From Epiperipatus broadwayi (taxonomy: Eukaryota > Onychophora > Udeonychophora > Euonychophora > Peripatidae): a DNA stretch of 64,000 nt. The DNA lies in NCBI GenBank assembly GCA_028023455.1, contig JAQFVV010000112.1, forward strand, positions 1,424,001 through 1,488,000. Reading direction: 5' to 3'. Below, piece by piece: positions 11,711 to 23,689 of the stretch. Position 1 is the stretch's first letter. Each line of letters begins with the position of its first letter. The notes under the pieces were generated by a model, which saw nothing but the letters and a program-made list of their open reading frames with translations, searched no databases and was not told where the DNA came from. The position numbers were made by a program, and so were the translations under genes.

Positions 11711-14700
11711 ATGGTTGATTTAGATATAAGTGTAGATGTGGAGAGGGAATGGTTTTGTAAGATTAATGGTAAGAAAGTTTGTTATAAACATAATGGAGAT
11801 GGAAAAATCAAAAGAATTTATAAAAGAATAGTTAGGAAAGAAAAAAATTGTTAAAATTGGGTTTTTGAATATGCAAGGTGGTAGGAGACCAGAAAAGTGG
11901 CTGGAATTAAATAAAGCAATTGAAAATGAAGAGCTGGAGGTATTAGCAGTAGTGGAAACTCATCTAAGAGAAGAAGAAGAACCTATTTTGGAAGAAGTGG
12001 TATGGCAGGGTGTAAAAGAAAAAGAAAAAAGGGGTGGTGGTATAGGTGTTATATCGAGGAAATATTTAAATATTGTTAATGATCAAGAGCATTTGTGGTT
12101 TGAAGTAAGGTTGGGTAGACAAGAATGGATGGTGGCTGTAGTGTATATAGCTACTGGAGATAGTCACACTGTAATGGAGTGGAACAGTAGTATATATGAA
12201 TGCCTAGTTAAGGCTATACAAATTTTTAAAGAAAAGGGGAAGAGAATAATGGTTATAGGGGATATGAATGGACATATTGGAGAAATTGATGATGTAGATA
12301 ATAAGAATGGTCAGTTTTTGAAGGAATTCTGTCAAAGAGTAAATTTGAGCATTGGGAATTTATCAAATATGTATGAGGGACAATACACATGGTCTAGGAA
12401 TAATGTATTTCACACAATAGATTATGTATTGGTAGAGAAAGAGGGAATGAATAAAATACGGAAAATTAAGGTGTTTGATAATGAAGAGAGAGTATGTAGT
12501 AGTGATCATAATTTTATTATAATAGAAATGGTTAGTAATGTGATGGAGGATAGAAATAAAGGTAGAAATAATAGTGAAAGATGTGGATGGAGAGTGAATG
12601 ATAAGAATAAGTTGGAAGAATATAAAATAAAAGTTGAAGAAACCATGGAGCAGTTGGATGGGGATGAGTATAAGGACTGGTGTGGTGAAATAGAAAAAGT
12701 GACAAATAGGGTTTTAGTTGAGAATATGCAGAAGAATAAAAGTAATAAAAAAAATGAGAGTTAGTAAAAGTGTAAAAGAGAGGAAAGAAGCATGCAGAGA
12801 ATATAAGTGTGCTATTAAGAACAAAGAAAGTGAAAATGATATTAATGCTAAATGGGGGAAGTACTTAGAAAAGAAGAAGTTGGCTAAAATGGATAATTAT
12901 AGAGAGAGGATGAAGTTAAATAGTAAATTGTTGGAGGATATTAATAAAAGTGGAAGAGATGGGAGTAAAAAAATTTGGAATTACATTAAAAGGAGAAATG
13001 TAGGGGAAAGAGAGATAGTATTAATAGATGATGAGGGAATAGAGTGTAGCTCTAGAGAAGAGGTAGAGAGAATCTTAAATAGATATGTGATGGATATAGA
13101 AAAGATGTTAGATGTGAAGGAAGTAGTGATAGAAAAAATGAAAGCAGTTAGTAATGGGAATATTAGGTTCACAAAAAATGAATTGAATGAGGCAGGGAAG
13201 AGATTGAAAAGTGGAAAGGCGAGAGATTTAGATGGCTGGGCAGCAGAGATGATAATGAATTTAGGGCATAGAGTAAAAGCAAAGTTATTTCATGTTTTAA
13301 TAAAATGGCACAGAAGACAGTTTTTCCGGTTAGTTGGAGTAATACAAGAATAAGATTATTATTTAAAGGAAAGGGTAAGGATCATAGAAAGTTAAATAAT
13401 TATAGACTGATAGTGGTAACATCAGTTTTATATAAAGTTTTCTCATATATGGTAGCTGGAAGAGTTGTAAAATGGATGGAAGAGAATAATGTAGTGGGGG
13501 GAAATGCAAGGAGGTTTTAGGTCAGATAGGCGTATAGGAGATAGTTTGTTTGTAGTTATACAACTTATGGAGATGAGTAGGAATTCAGGTAGATCGTTAT
13601 ATATGAGTTTTATAGATATAGAGAAAGCATATGATAGGGTAAATAGAAATAGATTATGGGTAAGGTTAGCCAATTTGAGAATGGATGAAGCTTTAGTAAA
13701 TATTATTAAGAAATTATATGAAAATAATTATTATACTTACCAGTTAGGCGATATAGAATCAGTTATTAAAGTTAAAAATGGGGTGGGTTTAAGGCAAGGA
13801 TGCCCTATGTCACCTATTTTGTTTTTGTTGTTTGTGAGTGAAATGGAGAAAGCAATAGAAAGACTAGGAAGAGGGGTAGAGATACCATTAATAGGTGGCA
13901 AGGGAGTATATATTTTGTCGGGTCATTTTTTTTTTGCAAATGATATCTTTTTGTGTGCAGAAAGAAGAGAAGATATGGAAATTATGTTGAGGACATGTGC
14001 AAGGGTGGGTAAAGAGATGAAGATTAAATTTAGTGAAGAAAAATCAAATATAATGATGGTTAATACTGGGGAAAGAGAAGATGTAGAATTTTTATTGGGA
14101 GATATAAAGTTAAGTGTGGTGGATAGATATAGGTATTTGGGAATCATCTTATGTAATCAGGAAAATTGCTTGGATGAATGGGAGAAAAAATTGATAAATG
14201 AAGCAAAGAAAAGAAAGGGTTTGGTAAAGAAACTAACAGTATTTTCATATAATAAATATGATGTAGCTAGAATAGTGTGGAAGGGAGTTGCAGTAGCAGG
14301 GTTAACATATGGTAATGATGCATTATGTGTTAGTAAAAGGGTTTTAGATTATTTAGAGAAAGTACAAAGGGAAGTAGGAAGACATGCATTAGATGCAGAG
14401 ATGTGGACAGCAAAGGAGGCAATTCAAGGAGAAATGGGATGGTCAAGTTTTTATATGAGAGATGCAAAAAGTAAAATGAAAATGTTTGGTAGGTTGCAGT
14501 TTATGGATAGTAAAAGAATAGCAAAAATAGTGTTCAATTGGGTTATGAGCAAAGGGCAGGTAACAAGATGGGTGAGAAAGGTAATGCGGTATGCGAAAGA
14601 TTTGGATAAAGAATTTATATCAGTATACTTGTATAAAAGGTGGGATGATTGTGTTAGGAGGATTGTTGAGTGTTATAGTGGTAAGGAATGGGATAAAAGA

Positions 14701-15165
14701 ATAGAAGCATTAATAAAAAATAGGGAGTTGGAGAGATGGAGAACTAGTATGGAGGGTAAGAAGAGTTTAAATATATATAGAAGTAAACGGAATATTGGAT
14801 GTGAGTTAATTTATGATAATAGTAAGGAAAGTAGTTTATTATTTAAGGCTCAAACGGGATCTTTAGCAACAAGAGAATATACATGTAAATGGAAAACCAT
14901 GGATAATTTAGTGTGCAAATTGTGTAAGGAAGGTATAGAAAATATTAGGCATCTGTTGATTGAATGTAAATGCTTGAAAGCAGAAAGGGTACAGATAATG
15001 AAGTTATGGGAGAATAGACATGAACAAAGTGACTATACAGAAAGTGAGTTATTAGTTTTTATGTTGGGTTTGCGAAGAGATAAGGGGGATTTAGATATAA
15101 AGGCCATAGAGTTGACAAAGATTATGTTGTGGAAATGGGATGGGGCAGAATATGGGAAGACTTAA
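11711..15165 (+). pseudogene. LINE ORF2: endonuclease and reverse transcriptase, broken
   Basis: A start at the ATG at 11711 gives a basic leader. The AP-like endonuclease follows: IGFLNMQGG, VVETHLREEEE, VIGDMNGHIGE and the C-terminal SSDHNFIIIEM with its D-H pair. The reverse transcriptase shows LLFKGKGKDHRKLNNYR, FIDIEKAYDRVNR (motif A), GLRQGCPMSPILF (motif B) and FFFANDIFL (motif C). The C-terminus carries a CCHC finger, CKLCKEGIENIRHLLIEC. Motif C is normally F-A-D-D; here the first Asp codon has become AAT (Asn, 13939-13941), which should abolish polymerase activity. The frame shifts four times, each at a homopolymer: A7 at 11841-11847, A8 at 12747-12754, T5 at 13321-13325 and G6 at 13496-13501. 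The last open segment (13504-15165) is uninterrupted for 553 codons. It would act by nicking target DNA and priming cDNA synthesis there. Confidence 0.85.
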
Positions 15166-15265
15166 GAGTGGGGAATGGAGAATAAAATGGCTAACAGGTT
15201 TATCTGGGCATAATTGCTGAGATATTCTTGCATTTAAGGAGGTCAAATACATCACATCACATGTT
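15166..15265 (+). other. LINE 3' UTR with conserved hairpin and ATCAC tail
   Basis: The roughly 100 bp after the ORF2 stop contains CTAACAGGTTTATCTGGGC, then TTGCTGAGA, and ends in CATCACATCACATG. The same block occurs at 16300-16376, 46620-46703, 34109-34200 (minus) and 62092-62170 (minus). In the better copies TCTCT and AGAGA can pair around the GGGCATAATTGC loop. CR1/L2 elements use a 3' hairpin and short tail repeats for recognition by their own reverse transcriptase, so this is the likely RT-binding end. Confidence 0.65.
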
Positions 15266-16376
15266 GAATGGATGACTGAATGGGAGAAAAAATTGATAAA
15301 TGAAGCAAAGAAAAGAAAGGGATTGATAAAGAAATTAACAGTGTTTTCATATAATAAATATGATGTAGCTAGAATTGTATGGAAGGGAGTGGCAGTAGCA
15401 GGGTTAACATATGGCAATGACACATTATGTGTTAGTAAAGGGGTATTAGATTATTTAGAAAAAGTACAAAGGGAAGTAGGAAGACATGCATTAGATGCAG
15501 AGTTTGTGGACAGCAAAGGAGGCAATTCAAGGAGAAATGGGATGGTCAAGTTTTTATATGAGGGATGCAAAAAGCAAATTAAAAATGTTTAGTAGATTGC
15601 AGTTTATGGATAATAAAAGAATAGCTAAAATAGTATTTAATTGGGTTACAAGTAAAGGGCAGGCAACAAGATGGGTGAGAAAGGTAATGCGGTATGCAGA
15701 AGATTTGAATAAAGAATTTATGTAAGTATACTTGTACAAAAGGTGGGATGATTGTGTTGGGAGGATTGTTGAGGGTTATAGTTGTTAGGAGTGGGATAGA
15801 AGAATAGATGCATTAATAAATAGTAGGGAGTTGGAGAGATGGAGAACTAGTATGGAGAGTAAAACGAGTGTAAATATATATATATATAGAAGTAAACGGA
15901 AAATTGGTGTGAGTTAATTTATGATAATAGTAAGGAAAGTAGTTTATTGTTTAAGGCTTGAATGGGATCTTTAGCAACAAGGGAATATACACATAAATGG
16001 AAAAATATGGGTGATTTAGTCTGCAAGTTGTGTAAAAAAGGCATAGAAAATATTAAGCATCTGTTACTTCAGTGTAAATGCTTGGAAGCAGAAAGGGTAC
16101 AAATAATGAAGTTATGGAAGATTAAATATGAACAAAGTGATTATACAGAAAGTGAGTTATTGGTTTTTATGCTAGGTTTGCGAAAAGATAAGTGTGATTT
16201 AGATATGAAGGTAATGGAGCTGTCAAAGATTATGTTGTGGAAATGGTATGGAGCAGATTACGGGAAAATTTAGGGTGGAGAATGAAAAGGGAAGGTAAAG
16301 TGGTTAACAGGTTTCTCTGAGCATAGTTGCTGAGAGATTCCTGGCTTCGTATAAGGAGAAGTCACAGTGCATCACA
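15266..16376 (+). pseudogene. Second LINE copy, 5'-truncated ORF2 C-terminus and 3' UTR
   Basis: Similarity to the upstream ORF2 begins at about 15268, matching position 14165 of the first copy, and runs to the 3' tail near 16376. It encodes the post-RT region and CCHC finger (CKLCKKGIENIKHLLLQC) but is split by frameshifts into pieces at 15272-15592, 15495-15725 and 15962-16273. A TA-microsatellite expansion lies at about 15876. It begins directly after the ATCAC tail of the first copy. It is clearly diverged from that copy, so it is not a recent local duplication. Confidence 0.8.
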
Positions 16377-16417
16377 TTTTAGTCTGCAAATTTCTCCCAC
16401 ATTCTGTCTCAAAATAT

Positions 16418-18859
16418 CTTAGTCTTTGCAAATTTCTTCTTTTTTCCATGAATAAGAAAGGTGGTCTTATTTATAGATAGTAATTTAATATCAGTTAGAT
16501 ATTATAACTTTTGTATTTTATTAATGTCAATTTTTATTACAAGAAAAATGAGGTAAGGCATATTTTCTAACTTTATTAAAGTTCACTATTGCAAATAGTT
16601 TATTGTTAATTAAAGTAATGGATACAAATTGATTATGAAAGTTATGTTAAGAACACCAAAGACTTCTCATGTGTTAAGCATTGAATGTATTTGTATTATT
16701 AGTAAATAAACATATATTTTACATGTGCTTGTTAAAATCGTGCTTTTTTTTTTTTTTAGTATCATTTTAATTAGTGATTTGATACATAATTGAAATTTTA
16801 AAACGTATTATAGATGTATGTACATAGTTTTTACTGTTTATATATAGCAGCTATTCCAAAATCCACTTTATCACTTAAGGCCCTGTAAGCAACCTCATAT
16901 GACGGCTATAGCTTCATTTTTTTTTTATGCTTACCCATTCTCTTGCTGTTCTTTTTCTATCTGCATATATGTGTATATTTGCCCCCTCTTTCTCTCCCGG
17001 AAATAAAATAATTTTCGATCTTTCACATTTCAAACCTTAGTCTTTCTGATTATTTGGCGAACGTAGTAAGCTATCCACAAAAAGATTTTTATTACTCTGA
17101 ATAATTAATGAGTAGGCTACACGCAAAGAATGAGAAGCAATATGAAATGTGAAATTTTGATTATTTTTTTTTTATTTGCTTAATAGACTACAAAATTATT
17201 ATTAAATTAATTGTTACACTTTATTGGATATTTTGCATAACAAATATCTTATTAAAGTTTTGTTTTGCTAATTGAATGAATTTAATACAATATTTTAAAA
17301 AGATAATTAGATCGGAAGCATCGAGGTGAGGGGGGGGGGGTAATTGGTTTAATATTACAAAAATTTGAAAAGCATTCTATTTAAAAACTTTTAATGTGGG
17401 TATCACATTTTCATACCCCATACTCCTTTCTTTTTTACTTTACGTTTTTTTTTTTTTTTTTGCATTTAAAATAATTTGATTTTTTTTAAAAAGATATTAT
17501 TGTACAATTTGTAGTTGTAATTGAATAAAAACTTATGAAAGGGATTCAATATATAATTATAATAAGAGAAAGATTTCATCTTTTTAATTTTTATCTTAAC
17601 ATTAAATTTCATTCTAATATGATGTATATATAATTAGCAATCCAGGAATATCTCGAATTGTGTGTTTAATTGTGCAAAATATATATATTTACTATTGACA
17701 ACTACTGTGTATGAAGTAGTAATTTAATGTCGGAATGTATTCCATTTCAAACAGAAACTGTAGAAGTGAAGTTCTCCTACCAAAAACAATGGATTAATTA
17801 AGCAATAGAGTAATATGAATAAATTATAATACTTGTCGTTTGTTGGCTAGTTTTGCCACTGCTTGCTATCCTCATTTCTCAATCTTTTTTTGGCAGCCTT
17901 AGTGTTTAAAGCTATTTAATAAGCTTTATAATGAATTCTCGACTTCATTAAAATATATAAAATGCGATATAAACCCACACCAGTACACTAAAACTGCAAT
18001 TTCAGTTATCAAAATTTTTTTTTTTAAAATATATATTTTAATTTTTTTGTTCTCAATATTTATAATGGTGCATGCAAACATCTGTATATGTGTATTGTAT
18101 ACATTTTCAAGATGTATATACAGTATGCATCCACACCTACATGTATAGTGTGTTCCAGTGAAAAGAGCAAGGATCTCTCTTCAAGCTGCCTTTATTATTT
18201 CTGGATAACATAGTTTAAGTATTGGCCACAAAAATTTTAAGATGCTAGTTTATCTAGTTCATAAGTAGTGACATGAAACGTGATATGTTTTATAATTTAA
18301 TGATTTATCTTCAATGCCCTCCTTCCCATTATAAAATTTTATAAACCATTTTTGACCACATTCTTGCAACTCATGGCTTCACAACCATATATAGTTTAAA
18401 TCATTTTGCATGTTTTAATAGCAGTTTTGCCCAATTTAAACAAAATTTAATATTAGCGTGCTGTTCCAATGTGGATTAAGATTCGAAATACACTCAGATT
18501 TCATATCCTAAGTCATGGTCCAAACCTGCTTACACCTTAAAATTTTTGTGATGAAAAATTAGCTATGTTGCTATTTAACACATGCTTTGATTCAGAGATG
18601 ATGCTGGAGATATTTTGGAGAGAAAAACAATCACTTTTTTACTGTCACACACTGTATATGTATGTTAAAACCATAGAATTCATTATTGTGCATAAATTTG
18701 AAATTTATTCATGCCACAATTTGGATCCAAATTATAATTAGTCATATATATATAAAAAGCAAGTCACATACAACTTCTCCTTTATAAATCTTGATTTATT
18801 ATATAAACTATTAATACATTGTACAGGCTTAACACCTGCATTATATATCTAATATATGC
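16418..18859. other. AT-rich non-coding spacer
   Basis: About 2.4 kb with homopolymer tracts (T runs near 16742 and 17446, a G10 run near 17330). No coding segment or recognised element. Position 17314 holds a 10-base match to the start of the Illumina adapter, probably by chance. Confidence 0.45.
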
Positions 18860-19037
18860 AGGATTCGAACTCAGACTTTCATACGACCCACAACTCTCAG
18901 TGCCATCTTATATTGCTAACCCATCTGATCACACACATGTTGAAAAGATACATGTGTGTGATCAAGTGGATCAGCAATATAAAATGGCACTGAGAATTGT
19001 AGGTCATGTGAAAATCTGAGTTCAAATCCCGCATACT
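18860..19037. repeat. Short foldback of the hammerhead-repeat terminus
   Basis: Two arms of about 85 bp (18860-18942 and 18949-19037) are reverse complements around GATACATG. The arms carry the tRNA-like terminal segment of the ~470-bp hammerhead repeats: GATTCGAACTCAGACTTTC on the left, TGTGTGATCAAGTGGATCAG and CTGAGTTCAAATCCCG on the right. The ribozyme part is absent, so this is an inverted pair of terminal fragments. Confidence 0.65.
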
Positions 19038-19039
19038 AT

Positions 19040-19632
19040 ATTCTTTTATAGTTTTTCTCAAGGAACAACTAAAAAATACCTAAATAAAATAATAAATATA
19101 AATACAAATATTCTACAATAATCTGATATATATAGCAAACACAAATTACTTTTACCTTAAATCTCTTCTCACAAACAATCTTAAGTTTCTATTACATTAG
19201 TTTCTTAAATACATTTCTTAAAATAATTCCTTATAATTTGCTTATAAATTCCACATTAATTAAATCAACCTATTATTTTCCTTTTTTTCAATTAACAACC
19301 ACTTCATTACAGGTTTCATTTCATTTATATAAAAGAGGCTATTTATCTAAATGAAATGAAACCTGTAATGAATAAGTTGTTAATTGAAAAAAAGGAAAAT
19401 AATAAGTTGATTTAATTAATGTGGAAATTGTAATTAAATAATTATAAGGGATTATTTTAAGAAAGGTATTTAAGAAATGAATGTAATAGAAATTTAAGAT
19501 TGTTTATGAGAAGAGGTTTAAGACAAAAGTAATTTGTGTTTGTTATATATATTGGATTATTGTGAAATATTTGTATTTATTATTTTATTTATACATTTTT
19601 TAATTGTTCCTTGAGAAAAATTATAAAAGAAT
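19040..19632. repeat. Large palindrome, arms about 290 bp
   Basis: The left arm (about 19040-19331) begins TTCTTTTATAGTTTTTCTCA and ends in CAGGTTTCATTTCATTTA. The right arm (about 19349-19632) mirrors it and ends at GTTCCTTGAGAAAAATTATA. The centre is a ~17-bp loop around AAAGAGGCTATTT. Arms look over 90 percent complementary by eye, so the copy is fairly young or is maintained by gene conversion. No coding capacity. A foldback or MITE-like element is the best call. Confidence 0.75.
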
Positions 19633-20384
19633 ATAGTTGAAATGTTGGAGTTTTATTATAATATATAATATTTCATATTAATTTTACACATAAATGTTCA
19701 GAAATTTATATAAAAAAAAAGGTAGACATGTTATTTTAAAAATTGGCTTTATTCATACTGAGCATGCTTTCAGTACATTGCATACCATAGTCAGTGGAAA
19801 GAAAAGGGATAAGATATTAAATGAATTACATAATAGTTCATATAATAAATCAAGATTTGTAAAGAAAAAGTTGAATGTGACTTGTTTTATATATTGAAAT
19901 TGTTATTTTTAAAATAGTAGATTGTTTTCTTTGTTAATTAGTCATATGAATAATGTAATTTTGATTATTAGAATTCCAATATTTTTTTAATTCTTTATTA
20001 CTTAGAAAAAAAAAGTGTATTAATTTCATTTATACATACTTTATATACAATATGTACAAAAAATATCATTTTTATTACTTCTATGAGTGAAGATAGAGGT
20101 CATGACCATTCTTTTTTTTTTTTATTAAATTTATTTCTCAGAATTTTTTTTCTATAGAATTAACCTCTTATTTTTTGATAATTCATATTTATTAAAAGGT
20201 ATAATAATATTTCTGAAGTAATAATAACATTAAATCATCAAAATATCACGACAAGCGAATGTGCTTGGATTGAAACGTTATTGTTTTCATCTTGGATTTC
20301 TAGTTTTAATAGTTAACTAAATAGGTAAAAACTGGCTGCTAGAGTATTGCATAAGATCCTAAGTTCTAGGTACAGTGCTCTTAA
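19633..20384. other. AT-rich spacer before the 20.4-kb hammerhead
   Basis: No coding segment recognised. From about 20240 the base composition becomes less extreme (GCGAATGTGCTTGGATTGAA), which may mark the left part of the repeat that carries the ribozyme; its left edge cannot be fixed from one copy. Confidence 0.35.
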
Positions 20385-20443
20385 ATCCAAGGCTCCTCAC
20401 TGATGAAAGCCACAAGCTAGAAACTAGTCTGGGGATATTGGAT
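20385..20443 (+). ncRNA. Type I hammerhead ribozyme motif, second family
   Basis: The core CTGATGA (20400-20406) and GAAA (20420-20423) flank a weak stem II, AGC/GCT with loop CACAA and an A-A mismatch next to the core. Stem III is the self-complementary ACTAGT (20423-20428), followed by C at the cleavage position (20429). Stem I pairs TGGGG (20430-20434) with CCTCA (20395-20399) and TTGGAT (20438-20443) with ATCCAA (20385-20390), with an ATA/GGCT internal loop between. A tiny palindromic stem III and a stem I with an internal loop match the hammerheads known from Penelope-like elements and animal retrozymes. The mismatch beside stem II suggests a decayed or weak ribozyme. Confidence 0.7.
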
Positions 20444-21169
20444 GATTAGGCACTGGATTATGCACAAATCTTACTGCATCAATTAATTAATGAGGCTTGC
20501 ACTTGGTGGCACTACTATATGGAAAGTTTGCTGCTGTTAATAACTATGTCCTGATACATCAATTTACTAATCAGATAAAAAAAGAATTATCTTATGTGGG
20601 TAGCAAACTAATTATTGATGTCTCATAAGATGGAGAAGCCAAAACATTGTTAATAAAAATTAAATTAAATCATGAGGGACCTTCATTCTGAAATGGACTG
20701 ATAATGGTTGAAACTGATGTGTTTATCAAATTTTATTCTCACTTAAACATTTAAAGAAAAAATTATTGAATTCATTTTTTAATAAACTATAAATTGTAAT
20801 TATAGTTATCTTTCTCATTAAGCTTAAAATAAATGTAATTTAATTATTGATTTATTTTTTTAATTCAGAAACATTTTTTTCACATAATCCTATTGTATAA
20901 ATCAATTTTACTGTAGAGAAAGGTTAAATGAAGTTCATTTGACAATTATTTAAATTCTTTTTAAATAAATGGGTTGAGGAAATTAGACAATAGATGAATG
21001 TGACACCTTTTGACCATTGCTCAGCATTGTTGTGGCTTCCCAAGAGTTAAAAATTCATATGAACTTATATGAATCCTTTATATTTTTTATTGTTTATTAA
21101 ATTAATAATGGGGAGGGGGCAGTTAAAATAGAGATTGGATTATTGTACTAACAATAAATTCATTAACTT
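20444..21169. other. Spacer after the 20.4-kb hammerhead
   Basis: The first ~100 bp (to about 20545) is less AT-rich and probably belongs to the ribozyme-bearing repeat. The rest is AT-rich with no recognised feature. Confidence 0.35.
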
Positions 21170-21285
21170 AGTTTTTCAGAGTGTAATTGGTCTTCTATTT
21201 ATATATTTATTCTAAAATGCCAATGACAGTTTTTCAGAGTGTAATTGGTCTTCTATTTATATATTTATTCTAAAATGCCAATGAC
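21170..21285. repeat. Perfect 58-bp tandem duplication
   Basis: Positions 21170-21227 and 21228-21285 appear identical, from AGTTTTTCAGAGTG to AATGCCAATGAC. No difference is visible, so this is a very recent duplication or an assembly artefact. Confidence 0.85.
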
Positions 21286-23685
21286 TTTATTCATCAGATG
21301 TCTGAATGTTTTCTTTTCCAGTTTTGTTTATCTTTTAAATGTAAATTTTCTCCAAACCATTCTTTAATATTTTGTTTGTGTCTTATATAATATCAAAAAT
21401 TAAAGGATTGAGCGTCACATTTGTAACATTTTCATCTTTGCAAGCTACATACAAAAATTTAAGTAGACTCAGTTGAAAGAGTGGGAAATAAATTATGGTA
21501 AAAATGAATTCTGTAAAATATACAGAGGCCATTATATATATTTTGGCAATTTAAATAGATGAAAATGGATATTTACATGATTTTTGAGCCTCATTAGAAA
21601 TGCATGAAAAGAATAATTATCATAAACTATATATTTTTTTGATCTACTATGATACTGAATCCAGTATACTTGATTCCAAGTTTCTAGCAGATAGTAGCTA
21701 ACAGTATGGTTACATTATATACACTGTACTATCAAATTACGTTGTGAGAAAATCTTGTGTAGTACATGGTATAATTTTAAAAAATCTTGTGTAGTAAATT
21801 GAGAGAACACTCAACTTTACATATGTATCTTTTAGTGTGTCTGTGTGTTCACTTTATAAAAAAAAAAAAAAGTAAATAAAAACTTATTGTATTTTTTTTT
21901 TTATTATTGCTATGAAAATGTATGATGATGATGTGTCAAACTATTGACTGGATGCTGTTGATGTCTCTGAAGAGTCGTTTGTTTCAATAATTTTTTTTTA
22001 CCCCAGAATTCTACTTGAGATATAATACTAGCTTTGGTACCGGCTGATGCAATCTCTGATAATTTGATGTCTTTAAGTCTGAATTGATTTTTGAATCTGC
22101 ATAGCCCTCCCCCTGCTTGCAGTGAAAGTCTTGAAATCACTTTTTTAATAGATCCTTAGCTAATCTTTTCTTACAAACTGAAAGCATTCTAATGCATTGT
22201 GAAACCATTTATGGTAGCATTTTTCAATTCATATCTCCTATTTACAAATTCATTGCCTTTTTTAATTTTAGGCAAAAAATTATCTCAAACCCTCAATAAA
22301 ATATTTTAGCTATTTCAAGATCTCAAGCTACAGTTATTTTTAAATAAACTGCTGCTTTCAAGATACTTTTTTTACTTCGAATTAACTTTCCTGTGTAATT
22401 TTCTATTTTTTCCCCATATGATTTCATTTCTGGTTTGTAGGTTGGACCCCACTAATAGTACAAGAAATGCTTTTTAGTGGTATTTTTAAAGTTATGTACT
22501 TGTTTTTGTTTTAATTGAATATTTTTCTTTTATTACTTAAGAAAACACTTTGCAATTTTTTATTAAATTTGATAAAATTGTTATGATCACAAGTTTTATG
22601 TTTTTAAATTGTTTACAATTTTTGAAAATAAAATTGGGAAAAGGAATATTGTAAAATGTAGCCAAATGAGTGCATGATTCAGTGAGGTGAGATTTACAGA
22701 AGATATTACAACAAGAAAATGACAGTTTAATAAATAATAATCAAATTTGTAAGTTTTAATGTATTTATTTTTCGTTTATTGCATAATATATAACTGAAAT
22801 AACAGTTTTTGTTACTATAAAAATATTATTTATATATATAAAAAGTGAGAGAATATGAATGAAATTCATTGAGCAATAGAAATTAATTTTTTCTCTCAAT
22901 GAAAACAATTAATATGTGTAGTATTAAAATGTATTATAGACTATATATAAAACATTTTCTCCCCAGATAAATAAATTATTTTTTTATAAATTGTTTCAAA
23001 ATAATTCCTTATCAGTGAAAAGACTATTGAACAGTTTGGAAACAAAGTTTTTAGGATTGATGGTCTTCAACTTGTACTTCTTCAGATTTGTCTGAAGTTG
23101 TCTCCTAAAATTGCTTACTGTATTAAAATCAAGAATGACCTTTTTTTTTCTCCATAATGTGTCAATATATAAGCATCGATATTTAATCTCTGATACTTTA
23201 ATCTCAAACCAGATTGTATTATCAGTGGATCCTAGGTGGCAGGGCAATTAATTAGTCTCATACTTAAACAGCCAATTTATCAGACATAAGTTATGACACT
23301 GTCATCTATGGCTCTAGATTGAAAAAGTCACAAACATCGAAATACAGTATATGAATTACTGGTACTGATCTAATCAGCTATCTACATTTCCATTTTTATT
23401 TTTTATACACTGCTTTGTTATCATGAAAGAATACTGGAATGATTAGTCAACCATTTGAATATTTCTTTTAAAAAAACTAGTGATTTATTGTAGTAAAAGT
23501 ACATACAACTTAATTTATAAATTCATTGTGTAATCTAAAATATTATTATTAGTTTTCACTAACAATTTTTTTTTTGGCAAACTTTAACTAGTTTTTTTTT
23601 TTTTTTTCAATTTCTAAAAAAAGGTCAATTGTAACTTTTTATGGTTTTTTTTTTGGATTTCTTGTCATTGTATACCTAATATCAG
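21286..23685. other. AT-rich non-coding spacer
   Basis: About 2.4 kb. Two minus-strand open segments (21910-22140 and 22996-23247) have somewhat protein-like composition, but I see no family motif and no convincing splice sites. T-rich tracts increase to the right. Confidence 0.4.
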
Positions 23686-23689
23686 CCTA

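Larger units (their letters stand above)
9911..16417 (+). mobile_element. CR1-like LINE plus joined 3' fragment, within one target-site duplication
   Basis: A non-LTR retrotransposon of the CR1/L2 type. In order: a 5' UTR with a tandem duplication (10153-10606), ORF1 with PHD and SGNH-esterase parts (10640-11636), ORF2 with endonuclease, reverse transcriptase and C-terminal CCHC finger (11711-15165), and a 3' UTR ending in short ATCAC repeats (about 15248-15265). A second, 5'-truncated copy follows without a gap and ends near 16376. The 16-mer TTCTGTCTCAAAATAT occurs at 9939-9954 and at 16402-16417; weaker similarity extends about 28 bp to its left in both places. It therefore looks like one target-site duplication enclosing both copies. 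PHD plus esterase in ORF1 is an established feature of CR1-clade elements. Confidence 0.8.

Noticed and set aside
17314-17323. AGATCGGAAG, a 10-base match to the Illumina adapter
   Set aside because: The match stops after 10 bases and no paralogue is available for comparison. Chance is a sufficient explanation in 64 kb.
21910-22140. 76-codon minus-strand frame followed by a donor-like GGGTAAAA
   Set aside because: The donor-like site lies in an A-rich run and no acceptor or homology is evident.
22996-23247. 83-codon minus-strand frame
   Set aside because: Lysine- and leucine-rich, as AT-rich DNA gives by chance; no domain or splice evidence.
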